Source of the DNA: Flavobacteriales bacterium UBA7612
Lineage (GTDB): Bacteria; Bacteroidota; Bacteroidia; Flavobacteriales; Weeksellaceae
Direction: 5' to 3'
DNA: 64,000 bases
Assembly: GCA_002484335.1 (NCBI GenBank)
Contig: DLJQ01000018.1
Coordinates: 24,255-88,254, forward strand
Under the pieces are notes generated by a model. It had not been told where the DNA came from, searched no databases, and saw only the letters and a list, made by a program, of their open reading frames with translations. The translations under genes and the position numbers were made by a program. Of the stretch, positions 35,010 through 44,364 are shown one piece after another. The first letter of the stretch is position 1. Each line of letters begins with the position of its first letter.

Positions 35010-35996
35010 ATGCAATTTCGTACAACTTTTCAAATTCCAAAATCTAATTATAAGATTTCTCATCAAACAAAAATTCTAACCATTGGTTCTTGTTTTTCTG
35101 ATGAGATAGGAGAGAAGTTTTATAATTTAAAATATAATTCCCTTATAAATCCATTTGGTGTTGTATTTAATTCTTATTCTATCGCCAATATAATTTCAAG
35201 GAGTTTACAAAAAAAATATTATACTGAAACTGATGTACATCAAAATGGAGAACAATTTTTCTGTTTTGATGTACATTCTTCTTTTAATAGAAATTCAGCT
35301 CTAGAGCTTTTAACTCATTTAAATCAAAAAATTGATGAAGTTCATGAACGATTATTTACATGTGATGTCTTAATTATTACTTTAGGAACTTCTTGGGTTT
35401 ATAAGAGAAAAGAAAATGGTGAAATTGTTTCTAATTGTCATAAAATACCTTCTAAACAATTTGATAAAATTTTATTATCTACAGAAGATAATCTAACTTA
35501 TCTCACAACTTTGATTAATGAATTAAAAAAAGTTAATCCAAATTTACAAGTGATTACAACAGTTAGTCCTGTACGTCATACTAAAGATGGATTTAGAGAA
35601 AATAATGTTAGTAAATCACGATTGATAGATGCGTTATATCAATTAGAAAATAATCAGGATAATGTAACGTATTTTCCATCTTATGAATTGATGATTGATG
35701 ATTTACGTGATTATAGATTTTATAAGAATGATATGATTCATCCATCGCAACAAGCTGTAGATTATATTTGGAATCATTTTAGTGATATCTATTTTGATGA
35801 GGTAACTTTATCTATTAATAATAAGATTTATAAAATACAGTCAGCTATTCATCATCGTCCATTTAATGAAGATACAGATTCTTATCAATCATTTTTGAGA
35901 AAAACGATTGATATGATGGAAGAATTACAAATAAAAAATAATATATCCTTTCAAGAGGAAATATATAACTTAAGATTAAAAATAAAACCATGTTAA
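35010..35996 (+). CDS. GSCFA domain-containing protein
   Basis: 328 residues. The name-giving motif appears as LTIGSCFSDEIGEKF (about residues 25-39), with the further family segments NPFGVVFNSYSIANII, LIITLGTSWVYKRKENG and VITTVSPVRHTKDGF. YKNDMIHPSQQAVDYIW, with a conserved Asp/His pair, is like SGNH/GDSL hydrolases. This Bacteroidota-enriched family is thought to be an SGNH-type hydrolase; substrate unknown. It starts 6 bp after the prenyl synthase gene and overlaps tatD by 7 bp. Confidence 0.92.
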   Translation: MQFRTTFQIPKSNYKISHQTKILTIGSCFSDEIGEKFYNLKYNSLINPFGVVFNSYSIANIISRSLQKKYYTETDVHQNGEQFFCFDVHSSFNRNSALELLTHLNQKIDEVHERLFTCDVLIITLGTSWVYKRKENGEIVSNCHKIPSKQFDKILLSTEDNLTYLTTLINELKKVNPNLQVITTVSPVRHTKDGFRENNVSKSRLIDALYQLENNQDNVTYFPSYELMIDDLRDYRFYKNDMIHPSQQAVDYIWNHFSDIYFDEVTLSINNKIYKIQSAIHHRPFNEDTDSYQSFLRKTIDMMEELQIKNNISFQEEIYNLRLKIKPC

Positions 35997-36766
35997 TTGA
36001 TACTCATACACATTTGTATTCAGAACAATTTGAAGATGATATAGATGAGGTTGTGTTACGAGCAAAACAAAACGGAGTAAATAGATTTTATTTACCAGCG
36101 ATTGATCAATCTTATACAGAAAAAATGTTAAACCTAGAAGCTAAATATCCTAATGATATGTTTGCAATGATGGGGTTACATCCATGTTCTGTTCATCCAG
36201 ATACATTAGACTTAGAAATGAGTCATGTAAAGGAATGGATTGACAAAAGAAAATTTAAAGCAATAGGAGAGATTGGTATCGACTTATATTGGGAAAAAGC
36301 TTATTTAAAAGAACAACAAGATGCTTTTAAAACTCAAATTGAGTGGGCTAAAGAACAAAACTTACCAATTGTTATTCATTGTAGAGATGCTTTTAATGAA
36401 GTTTTTGAAGTGCTTGATGAGGTTAAAGATGAAAAATTATTTGGTATTTTTCATTGCTTTTCTGGTACAAAAGAAGATGCACAACGAGCAATTGACTTTA
36501 ATTTGAAATTAGGTATTGGAGGAGTTGTAACATTTAAAAATGGAAAAATAGATCAATTTTTGAATGAATTTGATATAAAAAATATCGTTCTTGAAACAGA
36601 TTCGCCTTATTTAGCTCCCGTTCCTTTTAGAGGAAAAAGAAACGAAAGTAGTTATTTGACCTATGTTTGTGAGAAATTAGTAGATGTTTATCACTTACTA
36701 CCAGAACAAATAGCAGAAATTACAACAAAAAATGCATTAGACGTTTTCGAACGTTATGAAAATTAG
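35990..36766 (+). CDS. tatD: TatD-family metal-dependent hydrolase (DNase)
   Basis: 258 residues, TIM-barrel amidohydrolase fold. Metal ligands: LIDTHTHLY (HxH, about residues 5-7), AIGEIGIDLYWE (Glu about 92), IVIHCRDAF (His about 128), IFHCFSG (His about 153), and ETDSPYLAPVP (Asp about 204). Members are 3'-5' exonucleases acting on DNA and RNA. Its start overlaps the GSCFA gene. Confidence 0.95.
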   Translation: MLIDTHTHLYSEQFEDDIDEVVLRAKQNGVNRFYLPAIDQSYTEKMLNLEAKYPNDMFAMMGLHPCSVHPDTLDLEMSHVKEWIDKRKFKAIGEIGIDLYWEKAYLKEQQDAFKTQIEWAKEQNLPIVIHCRDAFNEVFEVLDEVKDEKLFGIFHCFSGTKEDAQRAIDFNLKLGIGGVVTFKNGKIDQFLNEFDIKNIVLETDSPYLAPVPFRGKRNESSYLTYVCEKLVDVYHLLPEQIAEITTKNALDVFERYEN

Positions 36767-36778
36767 AAATAGAAAATT

Positions 36779-36786
36779 TATATTTG
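36779..36786 (+). promoter_or_regulatory. -7 promoter box upstream of pyrH
   Basis: TATATTTG matches the -7 consensus and ends 21 nt before the pyrH ATG at 36808. It overlaps an in-frame TTG at 36784, arguing against that codon as the start. It could give pyrH-frr a promoter independent of the upstream genes. Confidence 0.5.
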
Positions 36787-36807
36787 CAAAAGAAAACCTT
36801 TTTTAAA

Positions 36808-37518
36808 ATGAAATACAAAAGAATATTACTAAAATTGAGTGGTGAAGCACTAATGGGAGATTTACAATATGGTATAGATCCTGAAATGTTAAAACAATAT
36901 GCTCAACAAATTAAAGAAGTTGCAGAGCTTGGTTGCGAAATAGCTATTGTAATTGGTGGTGGTAATATTTTTAGAGGTGTACAAGGTGTTGCTTCTGGTA
37001 TGGATCGCGTACAAGGAGATTATATGGGAATGTTAGCAACAGTTATAAACAGTATGGCATTACAAGGAGCATTAGAAGATGCTGGAGTTGATACACGTTT
37101 ACAAACTGCAATACGTATGGAACAAATTGCAGAACCGTTTATAAAAAGAAGAGCTACTCGTCATTTAGAAAAAGGAAGAGTTGTTATCTTCGGTGCAGGA
37201 ACAGGAAATCCTTATTTTACAACAGATACAGCAGCTGTTTTAAGAGCTATTGAAACACAAGCAGATGTTATATTAAAAGGTACTCGTGTAGATGGAATTT
37301 ATACAGCAGATCCAGAAAAAGATCCTAATGCTGAAAAATTTGATACAATTTCTTATCAAGAAGTATATAACAAAAACTTAAAAGTAATGGATATGACTGC
37401 TTTTACTTTGAGTGAAGAAAATAATTTACCTATAATTGTATTTGATATGAATACAGATGGTAATCTTAAAGAATTAATTTTAGGAGGTAACGTAGGTACT
37501 CTAGTAACAAATAATTAA
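36808..37518 (+). CDS. pyrH: UMP kinase
   Basis: 236 residues from ATG 36808 (MKYKRILLKLSGEALMG), the normal length. Amino-acid-kinase fold that converts UMP to UDP. The phosphate-binding KLSGEALMG (about residues 8-16), IAIVIGGGNIFRG (about 47-59) and VIFGAGTGNPYFTTDTAA (about 129-146) are intact, as is ILKGTRVDGIYTADPEKDP. Followed 7 bp later by frr, the classical pyrH-frr pairing. Confidence 0.96.
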   Translation: MKYKRILLKLSGEALMGDLQYGIDPEMLKQYAQQIKEVAELGCEIAIVIGGGNIFRGVQGVASGMDRVQGDYMGMLATVINSMALQGALEDAGVDTRLQTAIRMEQIAEPFIKRRATRHLEKGRVVIFGAGTGNPYFTTDTAAVLRAIETQADVILKGTRVDGIYTADPEKDPNAEKFDTISYQEVYNKNLKVMDMTAFTLSEENNLPIIVFDMNTDGNLKELILGGNVGTLVTNN

Positions 37519-37525
37519 ATCCAAA

Positions 37526-38080
37526 ATGGAAGAATTAGATTTAATCTTAGAAACAACTAAAGAACAAATGCAAGGATCTGTAGATCATTTAAATGTTGCA
37601 TTTGACAAATTAAGAGCAGGTAAAGCTACTCCAGCTATGTTAAGCTCTGTTCGTGTTGACTATTATGGAAGTTTAACTCCATTAAGTCAAGTTGCCAATG
37701 TAAATACTCCTGATGCAATGACATTGAGTATTCAACCTTGGGAAAAAAACTTAATTTACGAGATAGAAAAAGCTATCGTAAATGCTAATTTAGGTTTTGC
37801 TCCTTCAAACAACGGAGATACAATTATTATTAGTATTCCGCCTGTAACGGAAGAACGTAGAAAAGAGTTAGTGAAATTAGCTAAAGCTGATATGGAAACT
37901 GCAAAAATTTCTATTCGTAATGCTCGTAAAGATGCCAATACAGCATTAAAAAATGTAAAAGAAGCATCAGAAGATTTAGTTAAAGACTACGAAACTCGTG
38001 TTCAAGGTTTAACTGATAAATTTTCTAAAACGTTAGAAGAAGCTTTAACAAAAAAAGAAGCTGAAATAATGAAAGTATAA
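37526..38080 (+). CDS. frr: Ribosome recycling factor
   Basis: 184 residues, full length. It releases ribosomes from mRNA together with EF-G after termination. The long-helix domain shows FDKLRAGKATPAMLSSVRVDYYG (about residues 27-49). The beta domain follows (NVNTPDAMTLSIQPWE). The C-terminal helices contain PPVTEERRKELVKLAK and SIRNARKDANTALK. Terminator immediately downstream. Confidence 0.97.
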   Translation: MEELDLILETTKEQMQGSVDHLNVAFDKLRAGKATPAMLSSVRVDYYGSLTPLSQVANVNTPDAMTLSIQPWEKNLIYEIEKAIVNANLGFAPSNNGDTIIISIPPVTEERRKELVKLAKADMETAKISIRNARKDANTALKNVKEASEDLVKDYETRVQGLTDKFSKTLEEALTKKEAEIMKV

Positions 38081-38098
38081 TCATTTATTAAATGATAT

Positions 38099-38137
38099 AA
38101 AAGAGTTTGTTTTACATATAAAACAAACTCTTTTTTT
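38099..38137 (+). terminator. Terminator after frr
   Basis: AAAAGAGTTTGTTT pairs with AAACAAACTCTTTT around an AT loop and is followed by a T tract; it begins 19 nt after the frr stop. Confidence 0.9.
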
Positions 38138-38190
38138 ATGTTCTTATAGAGTGCATAAAAATTTAAAATAATTAAAATACCTCAATTCAC

Positions 38191-38222
38191 TTGACAAAGG
38201 GGTATCTCGTGTCGTATATTTG
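38191..38222 (+). promoter_or_regulatory. Promoter of the queA-rlmN operon
   Basis: TTGAC (38191-38195) and the -7 box TATATTTG (38215-38222), with 21 nt between TTG and the -7 box, match the Bacteroidota housekeeping promoter. The predicted start is about 10 nt upstream of the queA ATG. Clearest promoter in the window. Confidence 0.75.
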
Positions 38223-38239
38223 CAAAAAATTTTACGACT

Positions 38240-39295
38240 ATGAAAATGAAAACGTCTGATTTCGACTTTAATCTACCTGATGAACTTTTAGCTGAACATC
38301 CTTCAGAAAATAGAGATGAAGCTAGATTAATGGTTGTTCATCGTGATACTGGAGAAATTGAACATAGACAATTCAAAGATATTATTGATTATTTTGATGA
38401 AGGAGATGTAATGATTCGTAACAATACGAAAGTATTTCCTGCAAGATTAATGGGTAATAAAGAAAAAACAGGTGCTCAAATCGAAGTTTTCTTATTAAGA
38501 GAATTAGATGCTGAAACTCGTTTATGGGATGTTTTAGTAGATCCAGCTCGTAAAATACGTATTGGGAATAAATTATTCTTTGATAATGATGATACTTTAG
38601 TAGCAGAAGTTGTAGATAATACAACATCTAGAGGTCGTACTTTACGTTTCCTTTTTGATGGTTCTTACGAAGAATTCCGTGCTAAATTAAAAGAGTTAGG
38701 TGAAACTCCACTTCCAAAATATATCACTCGTGAAGTTGAGCCAGAAGATGCTGAACGTTATCAAACTATTTATGCTAAACATGAAGGTGCTGTTGCAGCT
38801 CCTACTGCTGGTTTACATTTCTCTAAACATTTATTAAAACGTTTAGAAATTAAAGGTGTAGATTTTGCAGAGCTTACTTTACATATTGGTTTAGGAACAT
38901 TCCAAGGAGTAGAAGTAGAAGATTTATCTAAACATAAAATGGAATCTGAGCAAGTTATTATTCCTCAGGAAGCAGCAGATTTAGTAAATAGAGCAATCGA
39001 CGAAAAGAAAAAAGTTTGTGCGGTTGGTACAACTTCTATGCGTGCTATAGAATCTTCTGTATCAGCAGATGGTCACTTAAATGCTTTTGATAGTTGGACA
39101 AATAAATTCATTCATCCACCATATGATTTCTCTATAGCAAATTGTATGATTACGAATTTCCATACGCCAAAATCAACTTTAATAATGATGATTTCTGCTT
39201 TTGCTGGTCATGATTTAACAATGAAAGCGTATAACGAAGCTGTAAAAGAAGGATATAAATTCTATTCTTACGGTGATGCAATGTTAATCCTATAA
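38240..39295 (+). CDS. queA: tRNA preQ1(34) S-adenosylmethionine ribosyltransferase-isomerase
   Basis: 351 residues. It transfers the ribosyl group of SAM to preQ1 in tRNA during queuosine synthesis. Family segments: the N-terminal SDFDFNLPDELLAEHP, MIRNNTKVFPARLMG, GAVAAPTAGLHFSKHLL, the highly conserved ELTLHIGLGTFQGVEVEDLS, and CMITNFHTPKSTLIMMISAFAG. The start may be ATG 38240 or, matching relatives better, ATG 38246. rlmN follows after 7 bp. Confidence 0.96.
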   Translation: MKMKTSDFDFNLPDELLAEHPSENRDEARLMVVHRDTGEIEHRQFKDIIDYFDEGDVMIRNNTKVFPARLMGNKEKTGAQIEVFLLRELDAETRLWDVLVDPARKIRIGNKLFFDNDDTLVAEVVDNTTSRGRTLRFLFDGSYEEFRAKLKELGETPLPKYITREVEPEDAERYQTIYAKHEGAVAAPTAGLHFSKHLLKRLEIKGVDFAELTLHIGLGTFQGVEVEDLSKHKMESEQVIIPQEAADLVNRAIDEKKKVCAVGTTSMRAIESSVSADGHLNAFDSWTNKFIHPPYDFSIANCMITNFHTPKSTLIMMISAFAGHDLTMKAYNEAVKEGYKFYSYGDAMLIL

Positions 39296-39302
39296 TTCAG
39301 GT

Positions 39303-40352
39303 TTGAGTACAACAAAAAAAGATATAAGAAGGCTTACCCAAGCTGAAATTGAAGAATATTTCAAAGAGATTGGAGAAAAATCATTCAGAGCAAAACAAGT
39401 TTATGAATGGTTATGGAAAAAGAACGCTCATCAGTTTGATGACATGACAAACATCTCAAAATTATTGAGAGAACGTCTAGGTGAAAATTTTCAAATTCAA
39501 CCTGTTGAAGTTGATCTTCTACAAAAATCAAACGACGGAACCATCAAGAATGCTGTTAAGCTTCATGATGGTAACGTTGTAGAATCTGTATTAATTCCTA
39601 CAGATACTCGTACAACTGCTTGTGTTTCTTCTCAAGTAGGTTGTAGTTTAGATTGTACGTTTTGTGCAACTGCACAATTAAAACGTATGCGTAATCTTAC
39701 TGCAGCAGAAATTGTTGATCAAGTTGTGATTATAGACGAAGAAAGTAAACGTTATTTTAATCGCCCATTAAGTAACATAGTTTTTATGGGGATGGGAGAA
39801 CCTTTGTTAAATTATAATGAAGTTATTTCTGCCATCAAAAAAATTACTTTACCAGAAGGATTAGGAATGTCTCCAAAAAGAATTACAGTTTCTACGTCAG
39901 GTATTCCAAAGATGATAGAGAAATTAGCTGATGACGATTTACGTGTAAATCTTGCAGTTTCTTTACATTCCGCTCGAGAAGTTGTTCGTAATGTAATTAT
40001 GCCATTCACCGTAAAATTTCCATTAACAGACCTTATGGATAGTTTACAGTATTGGTACCAACAAACAGGTTTAAGAATTACTTTTGAATACATCGTTTGG
40101 GGAGGAATTAATGACAAGAAAGAAGATATTGATGCTTTGGTAAAGTTTTGTAAAAAAGTACCTTCAAAAGTTAATATTATTGAATACAATTCTATTGACG
40201 ACGGTATCTATAAACAAGCTTCAGAACAAGCAATAGACAATTATATAAAAGCATTAGAAAGTAATAATATTGTTGTTAATGTTCGTCGCAGTAGAGGAAA
40301 AGATATCGATGCTGCATGCGGACAATTAGCCAATAAGACGGGAGATGCATAA
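39303..40352 (+). CDS. rlmN: 23S rRNA (A2503-C2)/tRNA (A37-C2) methyltransferase, radical SAM
   Basis: 349 residues. The radical-SAM cluster motif CSLDCTFCATAQ (C-x3-C-x2-C, about residues 112-119) is intact, with the family segments FRAKQVYEWLWKK, FMGMGEPLLNYNEV and ITVSTSGIPKMIEKLA. The cysteine in the C-terminal DIDAACGQLA is the methyl-carrying Cys by homology. The start is TTG at 39303; no ATG lies between the queA stop and this codon, and the N-terminus MSTTKKDIRRLT aligns with known RlmN starts. Confidence 0.95.
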   Translation: MSTTKKDIRRLTQAEIEEYFKEIGEKSFRAKQVYEWLWKKNAHQFDDMTNISKLLRERLGENFQIQPVEVDLLQKSNDGTIKNAVKLHDGNVVESVLIPTDTRTTACVSSQVGCSLDCTFCATAQLKRMRNLTAAEIVDQVVIIDEESKRYFNRPLSNIVFMGMGEPLLNYNEVISAIKKITLPEGLGMSPKRITVSTSGIPKMIEKLADDDLRVNLAVSLHSAREVVRNVIMPFTVKFPLTDLMDSLQYWYQQTGLRITFEYIVWGGINDKKEDIDALVKFCKKVPSKVNIIEYNSIDDGIYKQASEQAIDNYIKALESNNIVVNVRRSRGKDIDAACGQLANKTGDA

Positions 40353-40361
40353 AAGTATACA

Positions 40362-41315
40362 ATGAAAAATATAGCCTTATTTTTATTACTTGGTTTATCT
40401 AGTATTTCTCATGCACAAGCAGTAGAAAATATAGATACCATATCTATAGATGATTATAAGATGAGAACGTATTATTTACCTTCAAAACTTAATGAAATAT
40501 CAGCTTTGGAATATGAAATCAAAGATAAAAATAAGGCTACTTTTTGGGGATTGAATGATTCTGGGAATAAACCAGAATTGTATCGTTTTGATGCCAATGA
40601 TGGTACAATCATCAATACAATTTTTATATCCAATTCGCCAAATGTAGATTGGGAAGAAATTTCTACGGATAAAAATCGTATCTATTTTGCCGATTTTGGG
40701 AATAATAATGGAAATCGTAAAGATTTATCCATCTATTTTATCGAAAAAAAAGAAATCGATTATTCAAAACCTTATCAAGAATTAAAAGCCCAAAAAATAG
40801 AATTTTATTATCCAGAACAAACACAATTTAATGTTAAAGGATTAAAAACAAATTTTGATGCAGAAGCATTTTTTGTGTACGATAATCAAATTCATATTTT
40901 CACAAAAGAATGGTCAAATTTAGCAACAACTCATTATACAATTCCTATTGATACTTCAAAAAAATGGGCTGCTAAAAAAATTGAAACATTCAAAACCAAT
41001 TACGCTGTAACAGCTGCTTATATTGATTCTGATGTACATAGTTCAACCCAAGGAATTTATTTATTAGGTTACACAAAAGAAGCGTTATCTTTTATCAATT
41101 GGTTTGCTTTACCAAAAGATAATAATCATCTATTCTTCTCTTCCGAAGTTAAAAAAATAAGTTTACCTTTGGGATTCACAACGCAATTAGGGCAACTAGA
41201 AGGTATTTCTGTATTGCCTACAACAAATGAAATATGTGTAAGCGGAGAGGAGTTTAACTTCAAAGGCTTCTATGTGAAACAAGTTGTGCATTGTATCAAT
41301 AATTTTACAAAATAA
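40362..41315 (+). CDS. Secreted hypothetical protein, possibly beta-propeller
   Basis: 317 residues. Signal peptide NIALFLLLGLSSISHAQA followed by a mature domain with repeated short strands and Trp/Asp turns (ATFWGLNDSGNKPELYRFD, NVDWEEISTDKNRIYFADFG, AEAFFVYDNQIHIFTKEW, GQLEGISVLP). The pattern resembles esterase-like or SdiA-regulated beta-propeller proteins, but I cannot name a family with certainty. It interrupts the rlmN and polyprenyl synthase genes, with 9 and 12 bp gaps, so it is in the queA-rlmN operon. Confidence 0.8.
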   Translation: MKNIALFLLLGLSSISHAQAVENIDTISIDDYKMRTYYLPSKLNEISALEYEIKDKNKATFWGLNDSGNKPELYRFDANDGTIINTIFISNSPNVDWEEISTDKNRIYFADFGNNNGNRKDLSIYFIEKKEIDYSKPYQELKAQKIEFYYPEQTQFNVKGLKTNFDAEAFFVYDNQIHIFTKEWSNLATTHYTIPIDTSKKWAAKKIETFKTNYAVTAAYIDSDVHSSTQGIYLLGYTKEALSFINWFALPKDNNHLFFSSEVKKISLPLGFTTQLGQLEGISVLPTTNEICVSGEEFNFKGFYVKQVVHCINNFTK

Positions 41316-41327
41316 AAAAACAAGATT

Positions 41328-42305
41328 TTGAGTAATACGGTAGATTTAATTAAAGCTCCAATTGCGGAGGAAATGAAATTATTTGAACATAAATTCTTCG
41401 AATCAATGAAGAGTAATGTTTCATTGTTAGATCGTATTACAAATTACATTGTTCGCAGAAAAGGAAAGCAAATGCGTCCAATGTTTGTTTTTCTTACAGC
41501 AAAACTAAATGGCGAAGTACAAGAAAAAACTTATCGTGCTGCTTCTTTCATAGAACTTATACATACAGCAACTTTAGTTCATGACGATGTGGTTGATGAC
41601 AGTACGTTACGTCGTGGTTTTTTCTCATTAAGTGCCATTTGGAAAAATAAAGTTGCCGTATTAGTAGGCGATTATTTTCTTTCTAAAACACTTATTATTT
41701 CTACCAAAAATAAGGATTTTGATTTACTAGAAGTTGTTTCTGTTGCAATACAAGAAATTTCCGAAGGAGAATTATTACAAATAGAAAAAGCAAGAAAACT
41801 AGACATAACAGAAGATGTTTATTTCGAAATTATCCGAATGAAAACAGCAACTTTAATTGCTGCTTGTTGCGAGGCAGGAGCAAGGTCTGTTGGTTGTAGC
41901 GAAGAGATTGCTAAAAAAATGCATCGTTTTGGGGAATTAGTAGGAATAGCCTTCCAAATTAAAGACGATTTATTCGATTATACAACATCAAACGCTATCG
42001 GAAAACCTGTCGGGATAGATATCAAAGAACAAAAAATGACTTTGCCCTTAATTTATACAATTAATAAGGCAAACGAAAAAGATAAAAAATGGCTAATCAA
42101 CTCTGTAAAACGTTATAATAACGATAAAAAACGCGTCAGAGAAGTTATTCAGTTCGTTAAAGATAACGGAGGTATTGAATACACGAAACAAATGATGAAA
42201 CAATATAGCCAAGAAGCTTTAGATATTTTGTACGAGTTTCCAGAAAGTACTTATAGAACATCGTTAGAAACAATGGTAAAATACGTTATAGAAAGAGAAA
42301 AATAA
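41328..42305 (+). CDS. ispB: Polyprenyl diphosphate synthase, long-chain quinone type (IspB-like)
   Basis: 325 residues. First aspartate motif LVHDDVVDDSTLRRG (about residues 85-99), second FQIKDDLFDYT (about 217-227), and GKQMRPMFVFLTAKL (about 46-60). Long-chain enzymes of this kind make the side chain of menaquinone. The start is TTG at 41328: relatives share the N-terminal IKAPIAEEM segment, so the later ATG at 41373 would remove conserved residues. Last gene of the queA operon; repeat copy E follows. Confidence 0.9.
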   Translation: MSNTVDLIKAPIAEEMKLFEHKFFESMKSNVSLLDRITNYIVRRKGKQMRPMFVFLTAKLNGEVQEKTYRAASFIELIHTATLVHDDVVDDSTLRRGFFSLSAIWKNKVAVLVGDYFLSKTLIISTKNKDFDLLEVVSVAIQEISEGELLQIEKARKLDITEDVYFEIIRMKTATLIAACCEAGARSVGCSEEIAKKMHRFGELVGIAFQIKDDLFDYTTSNAIGKPVGIDIKEQKMTLPLIYTINKANEKDKKWLINSVKRYNNDKKRVREVIQFVKDNGGIEYTKQMMKQYSQEALDILYEFPESTYRTSLETMVKYVIEREK

Positions 42306-42328
42306 AGTTTTTCTCTTTTTTTTGTTTT

Positions 42329-42443
42329 TGGGCAATCCCTTCGGGCCATGCTATCCATTACAATCTTTTTTGTTTGATTCTTTTTTAATTCTTATAAATA
42401 AGGTAACAAAACAAAAAAGGATTTCCATTGCTATCATTATTGC
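42329..42443 (+). repeat. Dispersed structured repeat, copy E
   Basis: It starts GGGCAATCCCTTCGGGCC and runs CAATCTTTTTTGTTTGATTC. The opposite arm is AAAACAAAAAAGGATTTCC, and the copy ends CTATCATTATTGC, a drifted terminus. Arms pair over about 12 bp. It fills the gap between the ispB-like gene and the DUF2071 gene. Confidence 0.75.
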
Positions 42444-42517
42444 AGATTTGTGTAAAATAATTATATTTAATAATATAAATAATTTATTTTTAATCATTAC
42501 CAAATAAAGCTTATAAA

Positions 42518-43231
42518 ATGAAAATCCCAGCAATTCATGGAATTATAGAAAGAAGAATACTTGTAAATTATATAGCAGAACCAAGCGTTGTTCAAAAAAT
42601 ATTACCAAAACCCTTCAAACCAAAATTATTTAAAGGAAAAGCAATTGTTGGAATTTGTTTAATACGATTAAAGAATATTAAACCAAAAGGTTTACATGAT
42701 TTTATTGGTGTAAATTCTGAAAATGGGGCACATAGAATTGCAGTAGAATGGGAAGAAAATGGAAAAATGAATGAAGGTGTTTTTATTCCAAGAAGAGATA
42801 CGAATTTAAAATTTAATACAATAGTTGGTGGAAGGATTTTTCCTGGAAAACATTATTTAGCAAAGTTTAATGTAATTGAACAGAATAATAACTATCATTT
42901 AGATTTTAAAAGTTCAGATAATACAACTGTAGAGATTGATGCAGAACTATCTGAAAATTTCGATGAAATTTCTATTTTTAAAACAATTGATAATGTTTCG
43001 AATTTTTTTGAAAAGGGATCAATTGGTTATTCGCCAAATGGAAAAAAAATTGATGGATTAAAATTAGAAACTTATGAATGGAAAGTAAAACCACTTACGG
43101 TTTCCAATGTAAAATCAAGCTTTTTTGAAGATAAAAGTATATTTCCGGATGGTTCAATAAGATTTGATAATGCAATTCTTATGGAAAATATTGAACATGA
43201 ATGGAAATCATTAAAAACTATTAAGCACTAA
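42518..43231 (+). CDS. DUF2071 domain-containing protein
   Basis: 237 residues, matching the DUF2071 (acetoacetate-decarboxylase-like fold) family: EPSVVQKILPKPFKPKLFKG, AIVGICLIRLKNIKPKG, NSENGAHRIAVEWEENG and EGVFIPRRDTN are its usual segments. No signal peptide or membrane helix. Function of the family is not established; a catalytic lysine is not evident. Probably monocistronic. Confidence 0.83.
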   Translation: MKIPAIHGIIERRILVNYIAEPSVVQKILPKPFKPKLFKGKAIVGICLIRLKNIKPKGLHDFIGVNSENGAHRIAVEWEENGKMNEGVFIPRRDTNLKFNTIVGGRIFPGKHYLAKFNVIEQNNNYHLDFKSSDNTTVEIDAELSENFDEISIFKTIDNVSNFFEKGSIGYSPNGKKIDGLKLETYEWKVKPLTVSNVKSSFFEDKSIFPDGSIRFDNAILMENIEHEWKSLKTIKH

Positions 43232-43596
43232 ACTTAATATTAATCTCACAAATCTTTTTTTAAAACATTAGATAAATTCTAAATAAGAATTATTAAATAA
43301 AAATCAAATTATAGAGAAATAAGTAATGTTTTTAATAAAATAAATATTTTTTTGTGTTTTGATGTTATTAATAAATATTATTTAATTGAAAGACAATTTA
43401 TTCAAAAAATATTAAACATTATGAGCTTTTTATTACATTTTTTTCAAAACTACAAATTTATATATTAACTATATTTTTATAAAAAAAGCAGCGTTAAAAA
43501 ATGTTAAAATTATCTAGTAAAGATACATTCCAAATTAGTAATTAACTGATTTTGAGTAGTATTTTGCCGTAAATTTAATATAAATTTTAAAACATA
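43232..43596. other. AT-rich intergenic region upstream of lutABC
   Basis: 365 bp with no gene, no repeat copy and no strong hairpin. The 10-mer AATAAATATT occurs twice about 40 bp apart. A near-consensus -7 box (GTATTTTG) lies about 35 nt before lutA. The lactate operon promoter and any regulator site must be here, but I cannot place them with confidence. Confidence 0.35.
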
Positions 43597-44346
43597 ATGA
43601 AAGTTGCACTTTTTGTACCTTGTTATATAGATCTTATATATCCAGAAGTAGCAATCGCTACTTTAGAGTTATTAGAAAAATATAATGTGGAAGTAGTTGT
43701 TCCATTAAACCAAACATGTTGTGGACAACCAACAGCTAATGAAGGGGATCAAGAAAATTCAGCAAAAATGGAAAAAATATTTGCTGAAAATTTTCAAGAT
43801 TTAGATGTCGATTACATCGTTGGTCCTGCTGGTAGCTGTGTAAAACAAGTAAAACAGCATTTTGATGCTATTCCTCAAACTGATAAAGTAACTGCAATGA
43901 GGGCCAAGACAATAGAATTGGTTGAGTTTCTTGTTGATGTTCTTAAGATTAAAGATTTTTCTTCAGTTTCATTCCCACATACAATTGCAATACATAATAG
44001 TTGTAGTTCTATAAGAGGACTTGGTATCGCTTCTCGTTCCGAATGGATGGAGCCTAGATTTAATAAGACAGAACAATTATTAGAATCTATAAAAGATATT
44101 ACAATCAAGCATATTAATAGACCTGATGAATGTTGTGGTTTTGGAGGTACGTTTTGTGTTACAGATGAAGCTGTAAGTTCTAAAATGGGACAAGATAAAG
44201 TTGCTGATTATTTACATAATGGTATTGAGTATGTTATTTCTCCAGATATGTCTTGTTTAATGCACCAAAAAGGAATCTCAGATAAGCAAAAAACATCTCT
44301 TAAATTTTTGCATGTTGCTCAAGTTTTAAATAATGGTCCTTTTTAA
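43597..44346 (+). CDS. lutA: Lactate utilization protein A, Fe-S oxidoreductase subunit
   Basis: 249 residues, two CCG-type cysteine-rich repeats of the heterodisulfide-reductase family: TCCGQPTANEGD with GPAGSCVKQV, and ECCGFGGTFCV with SPDMSCLMHQKG. HNSCSSIRGLG begins the second repeat. With LutB and LutC it forms the non-flavin L-lactate oxidising complex. First gene of a three-gene operon, 18 bp before lutB. Confidence 0.94.
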   Translation: MKVALFVPCYIDLIYPEVAIATLELLEKYNVEVVVPLNQTCCGQPTANEGDQENSAKMEKIFAENFQDLDVDYIVGPAGSCVKQVKQHFDAIPQTDKVTAMRAKTIELVEFLVDVLKIKDFSSVSFPHTIAIHNSCSSIRGLGIASRSEWMEPRFNKTEQLLESIKDITIKHINRPDECCGFGGTFCVTDEAVSSKMGQDKVADYLHNGIEYVISPDMSCLMHQKGISDKQKTSLKFLHVAQVLNNGPF

Positions 44347-44364
44347 TTTTAAAATTTCTTAGAA

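Noticed and set aside
42322..42533. Two 60-codon frames on opposite strands
   Set aside because: Both lie almost wholly inside repeat copy E; their reading is a by-product of the repeat.
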